NCBI RefSeq assembly: GCF_005886105.2
Contig: NZ_PNCO02000002.1
Span: forward strand, 248,001-312,000
DNA from: Pseudoalteromonas galatheae
GTDB lineage: Bacteria; Pseudomonadota; Gammaproteobacteria; Enterobacterales; Alteromonadaceae
Reading direction: 5' to 3'
DNA: 64,000 nt
Shown here: in pieces, positions 18,648 through 26,856 of the stretch
Layout: each line of letters begins with the position of its first letter
Numbering within the stretch: position 1 is the first letter of the stretch
Translations under genes and position numbers: made by a program
Notes under the pieces: generated by a model
Told to the model about the DNA's origin: nothing
Seen by the model: the letters and a program-made list of their open reading frames with translations, nothing else
The model's database searches: none

Positions 18648-18815
18648 ATGAAGACACTTCACAGAATCGCCATTTTACTGGCTTTACTCATTGGGGCGAT
18701 AGCTGCTTATAGTTATAGCAGCCAAACCGGGATGTTCATATTTGTAATATTGGGGGTGGCACTTGAAATTGCGTTTTGGCTTAAGCTAATACCGCGACGA
18801 AAAATTAAATTGTGA
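18648..18815 (+). CDS. Small hydrophobic membrane protein, 55 aa
   Basis: A short ORF starting MKTLHRIAILLALLIGAIAA with AAAAGGA eight bases before the ATG. It predicts two membrane helices (about 6-22 and 29-46) separated by a short SYSSQTG loop and ends in a basic tail (PRRKIKL), so the C-terminus should be cytoplasmic. No family was recognised. It converges with the sensor-kinase gene, whose stop is 23 bp away on the other strand. The good ribosome site and clean topology are the main support; conservation could not be checked. Confidence 0.55.
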   Translation: MKTLHRIAILLALLIGAIAAYSYSSQTGMFIFVILGVALEIAFWLKLIPRRKIKL

Positions 18816-18838
18816 ACGCGAATACATATTTTTGTATA

Positions 18839-20794
18839 TCAGCTGAAAGCAGGGGTTTTAGTTAATGGCAGCTTGATCTCCATGTTCAACCCGCCTAATA
18901 GGCTATTAAAGGATTCAATTTGTCCGCTGTGGGCTTCTACCACTTTTTTGCACATCGCAAGGCCCATACCCTTGGATTTTCCCGAATTGGTTCTAGCAGA
19001 TTGTGATTTGTAAAGCGGGTCGAATAGCTGTTGGTGCGCTTCATAAGATAAAGGAGTGCCTGAGTCCTCAATGCGTATGATTAAGTTGCTGTCTACGCTG
19101 AAGAAGCTCATCTTGACTTGGACCTTATCTCCACCATGCTTAATGGCATTTCCTAAAATCTCAAGAATGCAGTTGGTTATTGCGTCTAGGTCTATGGTTA
19201 TCTTTTCCGTACCAGATATTTGATAATTAACTTCTAGCCGTTCTTTGTTATCTTTAAATAAAGTCGCGGCCTGAGTGTGCACTTGATTTACCAATTTACA
19301 GATTGTGAAGTCTCGAAGGTTAAGCATTGTTGCTAATTTTTCGTGATCTGTAACGAGCATCAATTGATTTATAAAGTGATTGAGCTCGTCAATTTTATCC
19401 ATAAGTTTGCTGTAGCTTTCCTGCACATTTTCAACAATATTGTATTGCAAAGATTCAACTTGTACTTTCATCACAGTCAAAGGAGTGCGAAGCTCATGAG
19501 ACAGATCTGTGAATAGGCGTTGCTCTTTCTTTTCTAATGCCTGCTGATTTTCATGGTTAAACTGTTTTTCACTTTGTACAGTATTGGCCAATGCGTTGAC
19601 TTGAGTTTGTAGTGTTGATAATAGATTGTTTTGGGCTGACTTATTCTGTTGTGCGAGCGCTAATGTGAACAACATAACCTCGATTAGGTAGCCAAATTTA
19701 ATCGCGCTTGAGATATGAAGAACATTGATAAAACCCGTATACATAGTCCCACCGATAGCAATGAAATTTACAAAAATAACATGATTTAGCAGGCTGAGGG
19801 AAAAAGTTACAGAGCCAGGAGCACGCTGTTTTAAAGACCAATAGCTGGTATAAAGAAATAGCGGAATAATACTCAAGCTTAATACCAGATTATAGTGAAC
19901 TGATTTTGAATAGATTGCGATTGGGATTAGCAGCAAATAAGCTGTTAAAAATCCATTATATAAAAAATGTAAAGTTTCGTTTCTACGCTTTAGTTGCAAA
20001 AACTGTCTAATGAAAAGAAGATGAAATACAGGCACAAAGGTCATCAGACATGCTGAAAACAAGGTCGCAAACTTACCGTGTAAAGGCCAAAAATACTGAA
20101 ACGTGAACCCCGACATGTCTAAAACAATAAGTAAGAATAACAATGTCCATATACAATAATAAGCGTTTGTGGTGTTTGCATTGAAGTAAAAATTGACAAG
20201 TACGATGATAAACACTGCTGCTATTATCCCACTTAGTGCCGCGTTCATTAGCGTGCTAGTGAGGACATTGCTATTAAGTTCATTGTCATTAATCAATCTT
20301 AGATCAGCCGGTGCATTCGCAAAAGTCTGATATCTAACTATTAAACTAGCCCCAGCTAAATCCTCTTTTGATACTGGGACATATAGTTGAGGTGCTTGCA
20401 CTTCTCTTTCTGCAAACGTTGTATTTAGTGTATGTTGTGTTAAAAATGAGACCTCATTGTCTTTTATCAAGGCAATATTTAGCCAAGGTAGTCTGCCAAA
20501 ACCAAACGCAATATAATTTCTCTCCATTGGTAATAGCATATCGGGTGTGATCACTGCCCATTGATATCGCTTGTTTTCATGCTCTGGTCTCTGCTGATTA
20601 AGTTTGTCCAATACAGCTTCCGCTTCATCTGGACCTAAGACCAAGATTGAAGATAGTTGTGCTTTATCGACCTTATCAAAATAAATTGTTAGTGGTGTAC
20701 TTACTCTATACTTGGCATTTGACGTAAAGTCAGCCGCACTGACTGCCATGGCGGCAAGAATTAGTAACAGTGAAAAAAGTCTAAGCATAGTCAT
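18839..20794 (-). CDS. Orphan 7TMR-DISM sensor histidine kinase
   Basis: About 651 aa. After a signal peptide (ending AAMAVSA) comes an extracytoplasmic domain (about 25-170), then roughly seven membrane helices (about 185-385), the 7TMR-DISM arrangement. A coiled coil leads to HisKA (LFTDLSHELRTPLTVMKVQV, phospho-His in SHELRTP, about 430) and HATPase_c (ILEILGNAIKHGG, IRIEDSGTPL, GKSKGMGLAMCKKVVEAHSG). No response regulator is adjacent. The kinase core closely resembles that of the TPR kinase at 61939. The start could be ATG 20794 or 20788, or GTG 20803; no clear Shine-Dalgarno decides. The signal sensed is unknown. Confidence 0.9.
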   Translation of the reverse strand: MTMLRLFSLLLILAAMAVSAADFTSNAKYRVSTPLTIYFDKVDKAQLSSILVLGPDEAEAVLDKLNQQRPEHENKRYQWAVITPDMLLPMERNYIAFGFGRLPWLNIALIKDNEVSFLTQHTLNTTFAEREVQAPQLYVPVSKEDLAGASLIVRYQTFANAPADLRLINDNELNSNVLTSTLMNAALSGIIAAVFIIVLVNFYFNANTTNAYYCIWTLLFLLIVLDMSGFTFQYFWPLHGKFATLFSACLMTFVPVFHLLFIRQFLQLKRRNETLHFLYNGFLTAYLLLIPIAIYSKSVHYNLVLSLSIIPLFLYTSYWSLKQRAPGSVTFSLSLLNHVIFVNFIAIGGTMYTGFINVLHISSAIKFGYLIEVMLFTLALAQQNKSAQNNLLSTLQTQVNALANTVQSEKQFNHENQQALEKKEQRLFTDLSHELRTPLTVMKVQVESLQYNIVENVQESYSKLMDKIDELNHFINQLMLVTDHEKLATMLNLRDFTICKLVNQVHTQAATLFKDNKERLEVNYQISGTEKITIDLDAITNCILEILGNAIKHGGDKVQVKMSFFSVDSNLIIRIEDSGTPLSYEAHQQLFDPLYKSQSARTNSGKSKGMGLAMCKKVVEAHSGQIESFNSLLGGLNMEIKLPLTKTPAFS

Positions 20795-20987
20795 ATACGG
20801 CACAATAATTATAGGTAAATCCTACTTTTAAATAGTGAAGCAAATGTGGATCAAATTTGAAGAAGTAAACAAATGTAAACGCATGCCTACGTTAATAAGT
20901 AGAAAAAACAAGATATTACTGCTGTATCGAGAAACTGTTTATGAAAATACGATGAGAAAGTAAGCAGCCGTGACGAGTTACATGAAA

Positions 20988-21005
20988 CTGAAATATAACT
21001 GTAAC
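20988..21005 (+). promoter_or_regulatory. Candidate Pho box before the Na/Pi cotransporter gene
   Basis: CTGAAATATAACTGTAAC differs at only two positions from the enterobacterial PhoB consensus CTGTCATAWAWCTGTMAY. It lies 73 bp before a phosphate-transporter start, where PhoB activation would be expected. Confidence 0.6.
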
Positions 21006-21077
21006 AATAGAGTGGTTAAATGCGCGACTGAAATAAAAATGTAATGAAAGAACATTACTTAATCTAAGAGCGAAACT

Positions 21078-22217
21078 ATGGTTAATCAATCTCAGACCTC
21101 GGGATCAGCTAAACTTTTAAACTGGCTGTCTATCATACTACTTGTTTACTTAGTCTTAGTCGCAGTGGGAACTGTGAGTGGCGGTTTTAAGTTGGCTTCA
21201 GGTGGAAGTGAAGGCGCGAAAGAAATCTTTGCATTTGCAACTAATCCAATTGTGGCCCTACTTTTGGGAGCTTTAGCTACTGCACTGGTGCAGTCCTCAT
21301 CAACGGTGACCTCAGTTATTGTTGGTCTTGTGGCTGGTGGATTACCAATAAACATTGCAATTCCTATGGTAATGGGGGCAAACATTGGTACGACTATTAC
21401 CAATACGCTTGTTTCAATCGGTCACATTCGCAGTAAAGAAGAGTTTAGAAGAGCGTTTGCCGCATCCACCGTACATGACTTCTTTAATTTATTAGCCGTC
21501 GCTATTTTTCTACCGCTCGAAATCATGTTTGGTATTTTTGAGAAGTTAGCATCGGGATTGGCCCACGTTTTTGTAGGTGACGCCGATTTATCCTTAAAAA
21601 GTTATAATTTTATTAAGCCGTTGGTCAAGCCAGCGGTTGGCGTTGTTAAAGATGGCGTTAGCTTTTTAGACTCCACTGCTGCAGGTGTTGCTATGGTCGT
21701 TATCGGGATCATGATGATTTTGTTCGCCGTAACCTATTTAGGCAAGTTACTGAAAAAGGCATTGGTCGGTAAGGCTAAAGAGTTACTACACAGTGCTATT
21801 GGCCGAGGTCCATTTGTTGGTATTGGTTCGGGTGCTGTAGTTACGGTAATGGTACAGTCATCATCGACTACAACTAGTTTGATGATCCCGCTTGCTGGAA
21901 GCGGCGTATTTACCACTCGTCAGATATATCCATTTACCTTAGGTGCGAATATAGGCACTACAATTACCGCATTATTAGCGGCTACATCTATCACAGGCCC
22001 CGCTGCAGAAGTAGCATTAACTATTGCGCTTGTGCATGTTATGTTTAACATTTTTGCTGTTGCGTTTATTTATGGCTTACCGCTGCTTAGAGAAATTCCT
22101 CTACATCTGGCTGAGAAGTTAGCAGAAATTGGGGCTAAAAATAAACCTGCGGCTTTAGCATATGTCTTAGGTTCATTCTTTGTATTTCCAGGACTTATTA
22201 TGCTCGCAGTACGATAA
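21078..22217 (+). CDS. Na+/phosphate cotransporter of the NptA/PF02690 family
   Basis: A 379-aa inner-membrane protein with the family's duplicated structure: two QSSS motifs (VQSSSTVTSVIVG about 75 and VQSSSTTTSLMIP about 260) and two GANIGTTIT motifs (about 105 and 290), each within hydrophobic helices. It would import inorganic phosphate with sodium, which fits a marine host. No PhoU-like domain follows the membrane part, unlike the longer YjbB form. It stands alone, with a Pho-box-like site upstream and a terminator downstream. Confidence 0.93.
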   Translation: MVNQSQTSGSAKLLNWLSIILLVYLVLVAVGTVSGGFKLASGGSEGAKEIFAFATNPIVALLLGALATALVQSSSTVTSVIVGLVAGGLPINIAIPMVMGANIGTTITNTLVSIGHIRSKEEFRRAFAASTVHDFFNLLAVAIFLPLEIMFGIFEKLASGLAHVFVGDADLSLKSYNFIKPLVKPAVGVVKDGVSFLDSTAAGVAMVVIGIMMILFAVTYLGKLLKKALVGKAKELLHSAIGRGPFVGIGSGAVVTVMVQSSSTTTSLMIPLAGSGVFTTRQIYPFTLGANIGTTITALLAATSITGPAAEVALTIALVHVMFNIFAVAFIYGLPLLREIPLHLAEKLAEIGAKNKPAALAYVLGSFFVFPGLIMLAVR

Positions 22218-22238
22218 ATTTAACTAAAAAGTGCGTTT

Positions 22239-22270
22239 AAAGCTCGGTATTGCCGAGCTTTGACTTTTTT
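22239..22270 (+). terminator. Intrinsic terminator after the Na/Pi cotransporter gene
   Basis: Stem AAGCTCGG/CCGAGCTT (about 22240-22247 with 22253-22260) followed by TTGACTTTTTT. Confidence 0.8.
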
Positions 22271-22350
22271 AGTCTTTGGTTGGTAAGTCATAATTCTGTA
22301 ATCTAGCTTTGAGATAATTAACATTGTCTTGTAAATAACGAAAGAAAGTA

Positions 22351-22830
22351 ATGAGTAGCAAACCTGGTATTTTTAGTTTTAATGCAGCACAGATCACAAG
22401 TTCTATGAGGGGACAGTACCGTGCTGTTCAGCCCTATGAGAAGCTTAGTCTGCAACCAGGTGAGCAAGGACTTTCTTTGGTAATTGAGTTGCCAATCGAT
22501 GCACGTATTGATGACCGAGTTAACGTTGTACTTACAAAGCACGACGAGCGGAATGCAAAGTGCGAGGTCTCTTTGGTGGTAGATCCGGAGTCTTATCTCA
22601 CTAAGATTGTAGAAATCAAAGTAAAGCAATCGCTTGATGCTGGTCCCTACTTTATGCAATTGAACCTAGTGGGGCTCCACGATTATTTAAAGAATGCAGC
22701 TGAGTTTGATATCATTTTGAATGAGAGAATTACCGTAAGCGAGCCAGTATCTGAGCTTGTCAAAACTCAGACTACTGGCTTCAAACGTATTTTTAACTCG
22801 GCAGTGAGCGCAGTATTATCCGTTTTTTAG
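22351..22830 (+). CDS. Conserved-looking hypothetical protein, 159 aa
   Basis: Family not recognised. The protein is soluble, without signal peptide or membrane helix, and rich in beta-type segments (LSLVIELPIDARIDDRVNVV, CEVSLVVDPESYLTKIVEIK). It ends in an amphipathic tail (TGFKRIFNSAVSAVLSVF) that could bind a membrane or a partner. A purine-rich GAAAGAAAG precedes the ATG. The stop lies 3 bp from the convergent anmK stop, so the two transcripts overlap at their 3' ends unless terminated inside the genes. No function is proposed. Confidence 0.6.
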   Translation: MSSKPGIFSFNAAQITSSMRGQYRAVQPYEKLSLQPGEQGLSLVIELPIDARIDDRVNVVLTKHDERNAKCEVSLVVDPESYLTKIVEIKVKQSLDAGPYFMQLNLVGLHDYLKNAAEFDIILNERITVSEPVSELVKTQTTGFKRIFNSAVSAVLSVF

Positions 22831-22833
22831 CGA

Positions 22834-23997
22834 CTATGCTGGTAATGAAATCTTACCCATAGAAAAAGGCAGTGCATTACTATCACCTGAAACGGTTTCA
22901 TTCGCAAGTAGCGCAAACAAAGCGGCTTCTTTGGCGTCGGGGTTTACTCCCAGTTGTAAAAAGTCCTTGAGTAAAACATGGTTACTCAAATGGCTTTCAA
23001 TTCGCTCCATTAAAAATACATTATGAATACCACCTCCGCTAATATATAGCTCTAATTCAGTTGTACCAAGCTCATTCACCGCATTTGCGACAGTGATAGC
23101 TGTGAATTCAGTCAGTGTCGTGATGATATCTTCATGATTATAATCTTTTCCATCCAATGCGTGATGCACAAAGGTTTGATTAAATAACTCTTGTCCAGTT
23201 GATTTTGGAAGTGGCATCTCAAAGAATTGGTGCGACAGTAAAGCTTCGAGAAATGGCAATTGAATTTTGCCACTTGACGCAATCTCACCATTTTCATCGA
23301 ATGGCAGTCCCAATACGTGGCGGCAATATTGGTCTACTAATGTGTTTCCAGGACCAATGTCACTACTTATACTCTGCGTAAGTGTACAGTTTTTTGGTAA
23401 ATAAGTAAGGTTTGAAATACCGCCAATATTGAGCAAAACCCTATCGATACTCGTGCTCGAATATAACAGGTAGTCACCATATTGCACGAGAGGCGCTCCT
23501 TCATATCCCTTGGCGATATGCTTTTGTCTAAAGTCTGCGATGGTGATGATGTTCGTTTTTGTCGCAATAATATCAGCATCAACGATTTGCAAGGTGCTAT
23601 TTAATTTTTCAAAGTCAGCAAAGGCTTGTTTCGGACAATGGTAAAGTGTTTGTCCATGACTCGCTATTAAATCAACAGTGTCGGCTGCAACTTGCCACTC
23701 TGCCAAAATATTATTGATTAGACTTGCGTACAACTCGCCGAGCCACGCATTTAATTGACACAACGTCTTAAGATTTACCTGAGATCTAGACGCATGATCA
23801 CTGAGAAGCTGCTTTTGCGAAGGGTTATATTCTATTGTGGTAAATCGCTCAACCGTTAGCTGTGTATGTTTCCCGGCACCTTCAATTTTACATAACGCAA
23901 TATCTAACCCATCTAATGAGGTACCGCTCATTAGTCCGAGTATATATTTGGTCTTTTTTTCCGCGATCGTGGCGAGTTTAATAATATCTGCTTTCAT
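22834..23997 (-). CDS. anmK: Anhydro-N-acetylmuramic acid kinase
   Basis: A 387-aa cytoplasmic kinase of peptidoglycan recycling: it hydrolyses and phosphorylates 1,6-anhydro-MurNAc to MurNAc-6-phosphate. Family blocks are YILGLMSGTSLDGLDIALCK (about 17-36), the ATP-site DIGPGNTLVDQYC (about 215) and YISGGGIHNVFLMERI (about 310), with the end LGVNPDAKEAALFALLAN. The length is normal. It directly follows recQ (stop and start codons abut), forming a solute-binding protein/recQ/anmK operon on the minus strand. Confidence 0.95.
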   Translation of the reverse strand: MKADIIKLATIAEKKTKYILGLMSGTSLDGLDIALCKIEGAGKHTQLTVERFTTIEYNPSQKQLLSDHASRSQVNLKTLCQLNAWLGELYASLINNILAEWQVAADTVDLIASHGQTLYHCPKQAFADFEKLNSTLQIVDADIIATKTNIITIADFRQKHIAKGYEGAPLVQYGDYLLYSSTSIDRVLLNIGGISNLTYLPKNCTLTQSISSDIGPGNTLVDQYCRHVLGLPFDENGEIASSGKIQLPFLEALLSHQFFEMPLPKSTGQELFNQTFVHHALDGKDYNHEDIITTLTEFTAITVANAVNELGTTELELYISGGGIHNVFLMERIESHLSNHVLLKDFLQLGVNPDAKEAALFALLANETVSGDSNALPFSMGKISLPA

Positions 23998-25932
23998 CTA
24001 TAAAGCGCGCTCCATGATCAATGCTCTTGCCTTTTCATACTTTACTCCGGATAAACTGCCAAATCCTTCAAGTTGTCTGAATTTATATTTAGTAAAATAG
24101 GGGCAATTTAAGCCTAGTAAAAACAATGTTTTGAGGTGAGTAGAAAAATTAACGCCGCGTTGCGACGCAAACTGTGAAGCGTCTCTTAAAATATTTCTTG
24201 TTGTTTCAATATCTAATCCGTGGCTCTCTTGTGCATTGACGATCAAATGCTTACCGCTGCAGACCCCACAATGGCCACATTGCTCTGGTGCGTGCATATC
24301 GCCGAAATAACTGGCGAGCGCTTTGTGGTAACAGGAAGTCAGCTGGAAAAATTTGAGTAAATGTCTTAGCCGTGCAAGTTCGCCTTGCTCTTTAATTTGT
24401 GATTGCTGGTAGAAAGACTCAACCAGTTCATTAATGTTAACTTGTTGGACAGGCTTTGAATAAACCGAAGTATATTTAGCGACTTTTACGTCAATCAGTT
24501 GTTGATTTTGCAAATACTCAACGACTTCTTGCGCTTTAGTAAGGGAGATGTTGTACCCATCTAATGCTTGATGTGAAAGTAATCCCCATTTCTTTTTGAA
24601 TTCAAAACATGAGAATAGCTGAGACAAAAACAGTTGCCGTTCCGGCGAGTACCTGGCTAATATTTTATCTTTGTCTTGAGTAAATGCGATACTTAGCTCC
24701 GCAAAGTAGCTGTAGTTTACCCGTAAGTAACCTTGCAGTTCGAGTTGGACAATAAGTGTTTTTAATACCAATTGATTAATATTGGTTTTGTAGGCAAGTT
24801 CGTATTCGTTGAGGTGATAATCTGTAGCTGGCTCACCGAAAAGTTCGTTAAAAAGCAGCGTTAATGACTCTCGCTCTAATGCACTGGCATAAACGAAGTT
24901 CTCTAATGTGGCAATTTTTTCATTATTAATTAAAGCAACGCAATGTGCATTTTCGCCATCCCTGCCAGCCCTACCGACTTCTTGACTATATCCCTCAATA
25001 GATTTTGGCATATCATAATGTAGTACCCAGCGAACATCGGGTTTGTCTACACCCATACCAAACGCAATAGTCGCTACAACGATAAGATTAGCTTTCGCTA
25101 GAAAGTCAGCTTGAATTTGGGCCTTTTTCTCACTCTGCAATGATGCATGAAAGGCTTCTGCAGGAAAGCCACAAGCGGTTATCATTTTTGCTACTTCTTC
25201 AGCTTGTTTTTGCTGCGTGACATAAACGATACCTGCGCCTTTTGCTTTTTTCAAAAAGGCGAGTAGATATTCGTCTTTCTGAGATTCGCTAATATGCGCC
25301 GCACTTAAGAATAGGTTCTTACGGTAAAAGCCCGTTCTAATGATATTTTGATCGGATACATCGAATTTATCTGCCATATCGCGTGCAACTTTATTTGTTG
25401 CTGTCGCGGTGAGTAATAGCACTTGGTTGACACCAAGTTCATATCGATATTTAGCCACTTTTAGGTAATCTGGCCTGAAATTATGTCCCCACTCAGAAAT
25501 ACAATGCGCTTCATCAATGACAAGAAAAGAGATATTGCTTTGTGATAATAGAGTCCGAGCCTTTTGGCTATTCAGCCGCTCGACAGATATAAAGAGGACT
25601 TTAAGAGCATTGTTTCGCACCGCATTTTCTATGCGTAATGTTTCCTCTTTATTTTGAGTACTATCAAGACAAGCCGTCGCAACCCCTTTACTTTGTAGGT
25701 AATCTCGTTGTTCATGCATCAATGCCAATAGCGGTGAAACGACTACGCACACCCCTTGCTTCATGATTGCTGGTAACTGATAACACAACGACTTGCCTGC
25801 ACCAGTTGCAAAAATAGCGATTGCACTTTGGCCTTGCAGTATAGATTCTATGACTTCCGATTGTCCCGGGCGAAGTGTCGTATGTCCAAATGTGCTTTGT
25901 AATGTTTGAAGGAGTTGCTGCTGTTGAGTCAT
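23998..25932 (-). CDS. recQ: RecQ-family DNA helicase
   Basis: A 644-aa 3'-5' helicase. Walker A is ATGAGKS (about 42-48), the DEAH box is FLVIDEAHCISEWGHNFRPD (about 135) and motif VI is GRAGRDG (about 310). The RecQ C-terminal zinc region ends CGHCGVC (about 555), and a winged-helix-like part precedes it. A clear HRDC domain is not evident. The start overlaps the preceding gene by four bases (ATGA), so translation is coupled. It may be a second RecQ beside the main chromosomal copy, which cannot be tested here. Confidence 0.93.
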   Translation of the reverse strand: MTQQQQLLQTLQSTFGHTTLRPGQSEVIESILQGQSAIAIFATGAGKSLCYQLPAIMKQGVCVVVSPLLALMHEQRDYLQSKGVATACLDSTQNKEETLRIENAVRNNALKVLFISVERLNSQKARTLLSQSNISFLVIDEAHCISEWGHNFRPDYLKVAKYRYELGVNQVLLLTATATNKVARDMADKFDVSDQNIIRTGFYRKNLFLSAAHISESQKDEYLLAFLKKAKGAGIVYVTQQKQAEEVAKMITACGFPAEAFHASLQSEKKAQIQADFLAKANLIVVATIAFGMGVDKPDVRWVLHYDMPKSIEGYSQEVGRAGRDGENAHCVALINNEKIATLENFVYASALERESLTLLFNELFGEPATDYHLNEYELAYKTNINQLVLKTLIVQLELQGYLRVNYSYFAELSIAFTQDKDKILARYSPERQLFLSQLFSCFEFKKKWGLLSHQALDGYNISLTKAQEVVEYLQNQQLIDVKVAKYTSVYSKPVQQVNINELVESFYQQSQIKEQGELARLRHLLKFFQLTSCYHKALASYFGDMHAPEQCGHCGVCSGKHLIVNAQESHGLDIETTRNILRDASQFASQRGVNFSTHLKTLFLLGLNCPYFTKYKFRQLEGFGSLSGVKYEKARALIMERAL

Positions 25933-26690
25933 CCTGAATCTTTTCTATATTTTTCTGAGATATTCGCTATTGTGCCATTTAAATTGGTAATTGCTTCATT
26001 GACCCGCTCAATGTCACTACGCTTAAATGCATGACGTCCAAGCATAAAATGAATAGCGTTATCGTTAACTACATAAGGGTGTAGCTGAATGCTTTGATAG
26101 CCTAGCTTGTTGATATAGTAGTAGCCTGCGTCTTCATCTTCAATCAGAAAATCGACGCGGTTTTTAGCCACCATTTCTATTCGCCTGTCCAAGCTCGCGA
26201 TTTCAAACAACCGCTTGTCATACCAATCGATTTTTTTTATTTGCTTCACTTCCTCACCGTAGTAGGCTCCGGGATTAGCCGTAAATGTATAGCCTGCAGA
26301 AAATAACTCGATTAAGTTGCTATCGAGATCTATTTCCTTGTTAGCAAACAAACGCATTTTTTCACGCCGATATGGCGACGAGAAGTAAGCGATTTTTGCT
26401 CTATCAACACTAAAACTTGCGGATGGTAGGACATCAATTAAGCCCTTCTCAAGCTCGGTGATCCCACGTGCTGATGAAGGAAGTTGAATAAACTCGATAC
26501 AAAACCCGGCGCGCTCAAACACTGCTCTAGTGATATCTACGTCTATGCCATAAGGACGAGTGCCATACATAACAAAAGGCGGCCAGCTAGAGCCAATGCC
26601 GATTTTTAGGGACAACTTATCCGCGCAATCGGAAGCGTAGCTTTTTGGAAAAGCCAAAACGAATAATAAAACGGATAGACGAATAAGCAC
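25929..26690 (-). CDS. Periplasmic amino-acid-type solute-binding protein (SBP_bac_3)
   Basis: A 253-aa exported protein with signal peptide MLIRLSVLLFVLAFPKSYAS. The fold is family 3 extracellular solute-binding: IGIGSSWPPFVMYGTRPYGI then DVDITRAVFERAGF near the N-terminus, DVLPSASFSVDRAKIAYFSS in the middle, and VDFLIEDEDAGYYY near residue 185. No ABC permease or ATPase gene is nearby, so it may be an orphan sensor-like binding protein common in Alteromonadales. It is the first gene of an operon with recQ and anmK; the functional link is unclear. Confidence 0.88.
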   Translation of the reverse strand: MLIRLSVLLFVLAFPKSYASDCADKLSLKIGIGSSWPPFVMYGTRPYGIDVDITRAVFERAGFCIEFIQLPSSARGITELEKGLIDVLPSASFSVDRAKIAYFSSPYRREKMRLFANKEIDLDSNLIELFSAGYTFTANPGAYYGEEVKQIKKIDWYDKRLFEIASLDRRIEMVAKNRVDFLIEDEDAGYYYINKLGYQSIQLHPYVVNDNAIHFMLGRHAFKRSDIERVNEAITNLNGTIANISEKYRKDSG

Positions 26691-26808
26691 TGCCAGAACT
26701 TATGACTCTTTTATGAAGTTCATTATGTCATTATGAAAGACCAAGCAGAAAAAGAAAGAAGAAATTGCTGATAAAAGCCAGATAATGGATAACTTTATGT
26801 TTATGTGC

Positions 26809-26840
26809 ATAAAAAATGAGCTTGACTGGCAAGCTCATTA
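26809..26840 (-). terminator. Intrinsic terminator of the chitin operon
   Basis: Stem AATGAGCTT/AAGCTCATT (26815-26823 with 26831-26839) followed by a T run on the minus strand, just after the last chitinase gene. Confidence 0.8.
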
Positions 26841-26856
26841 ATTGGGGATGGTTAGA

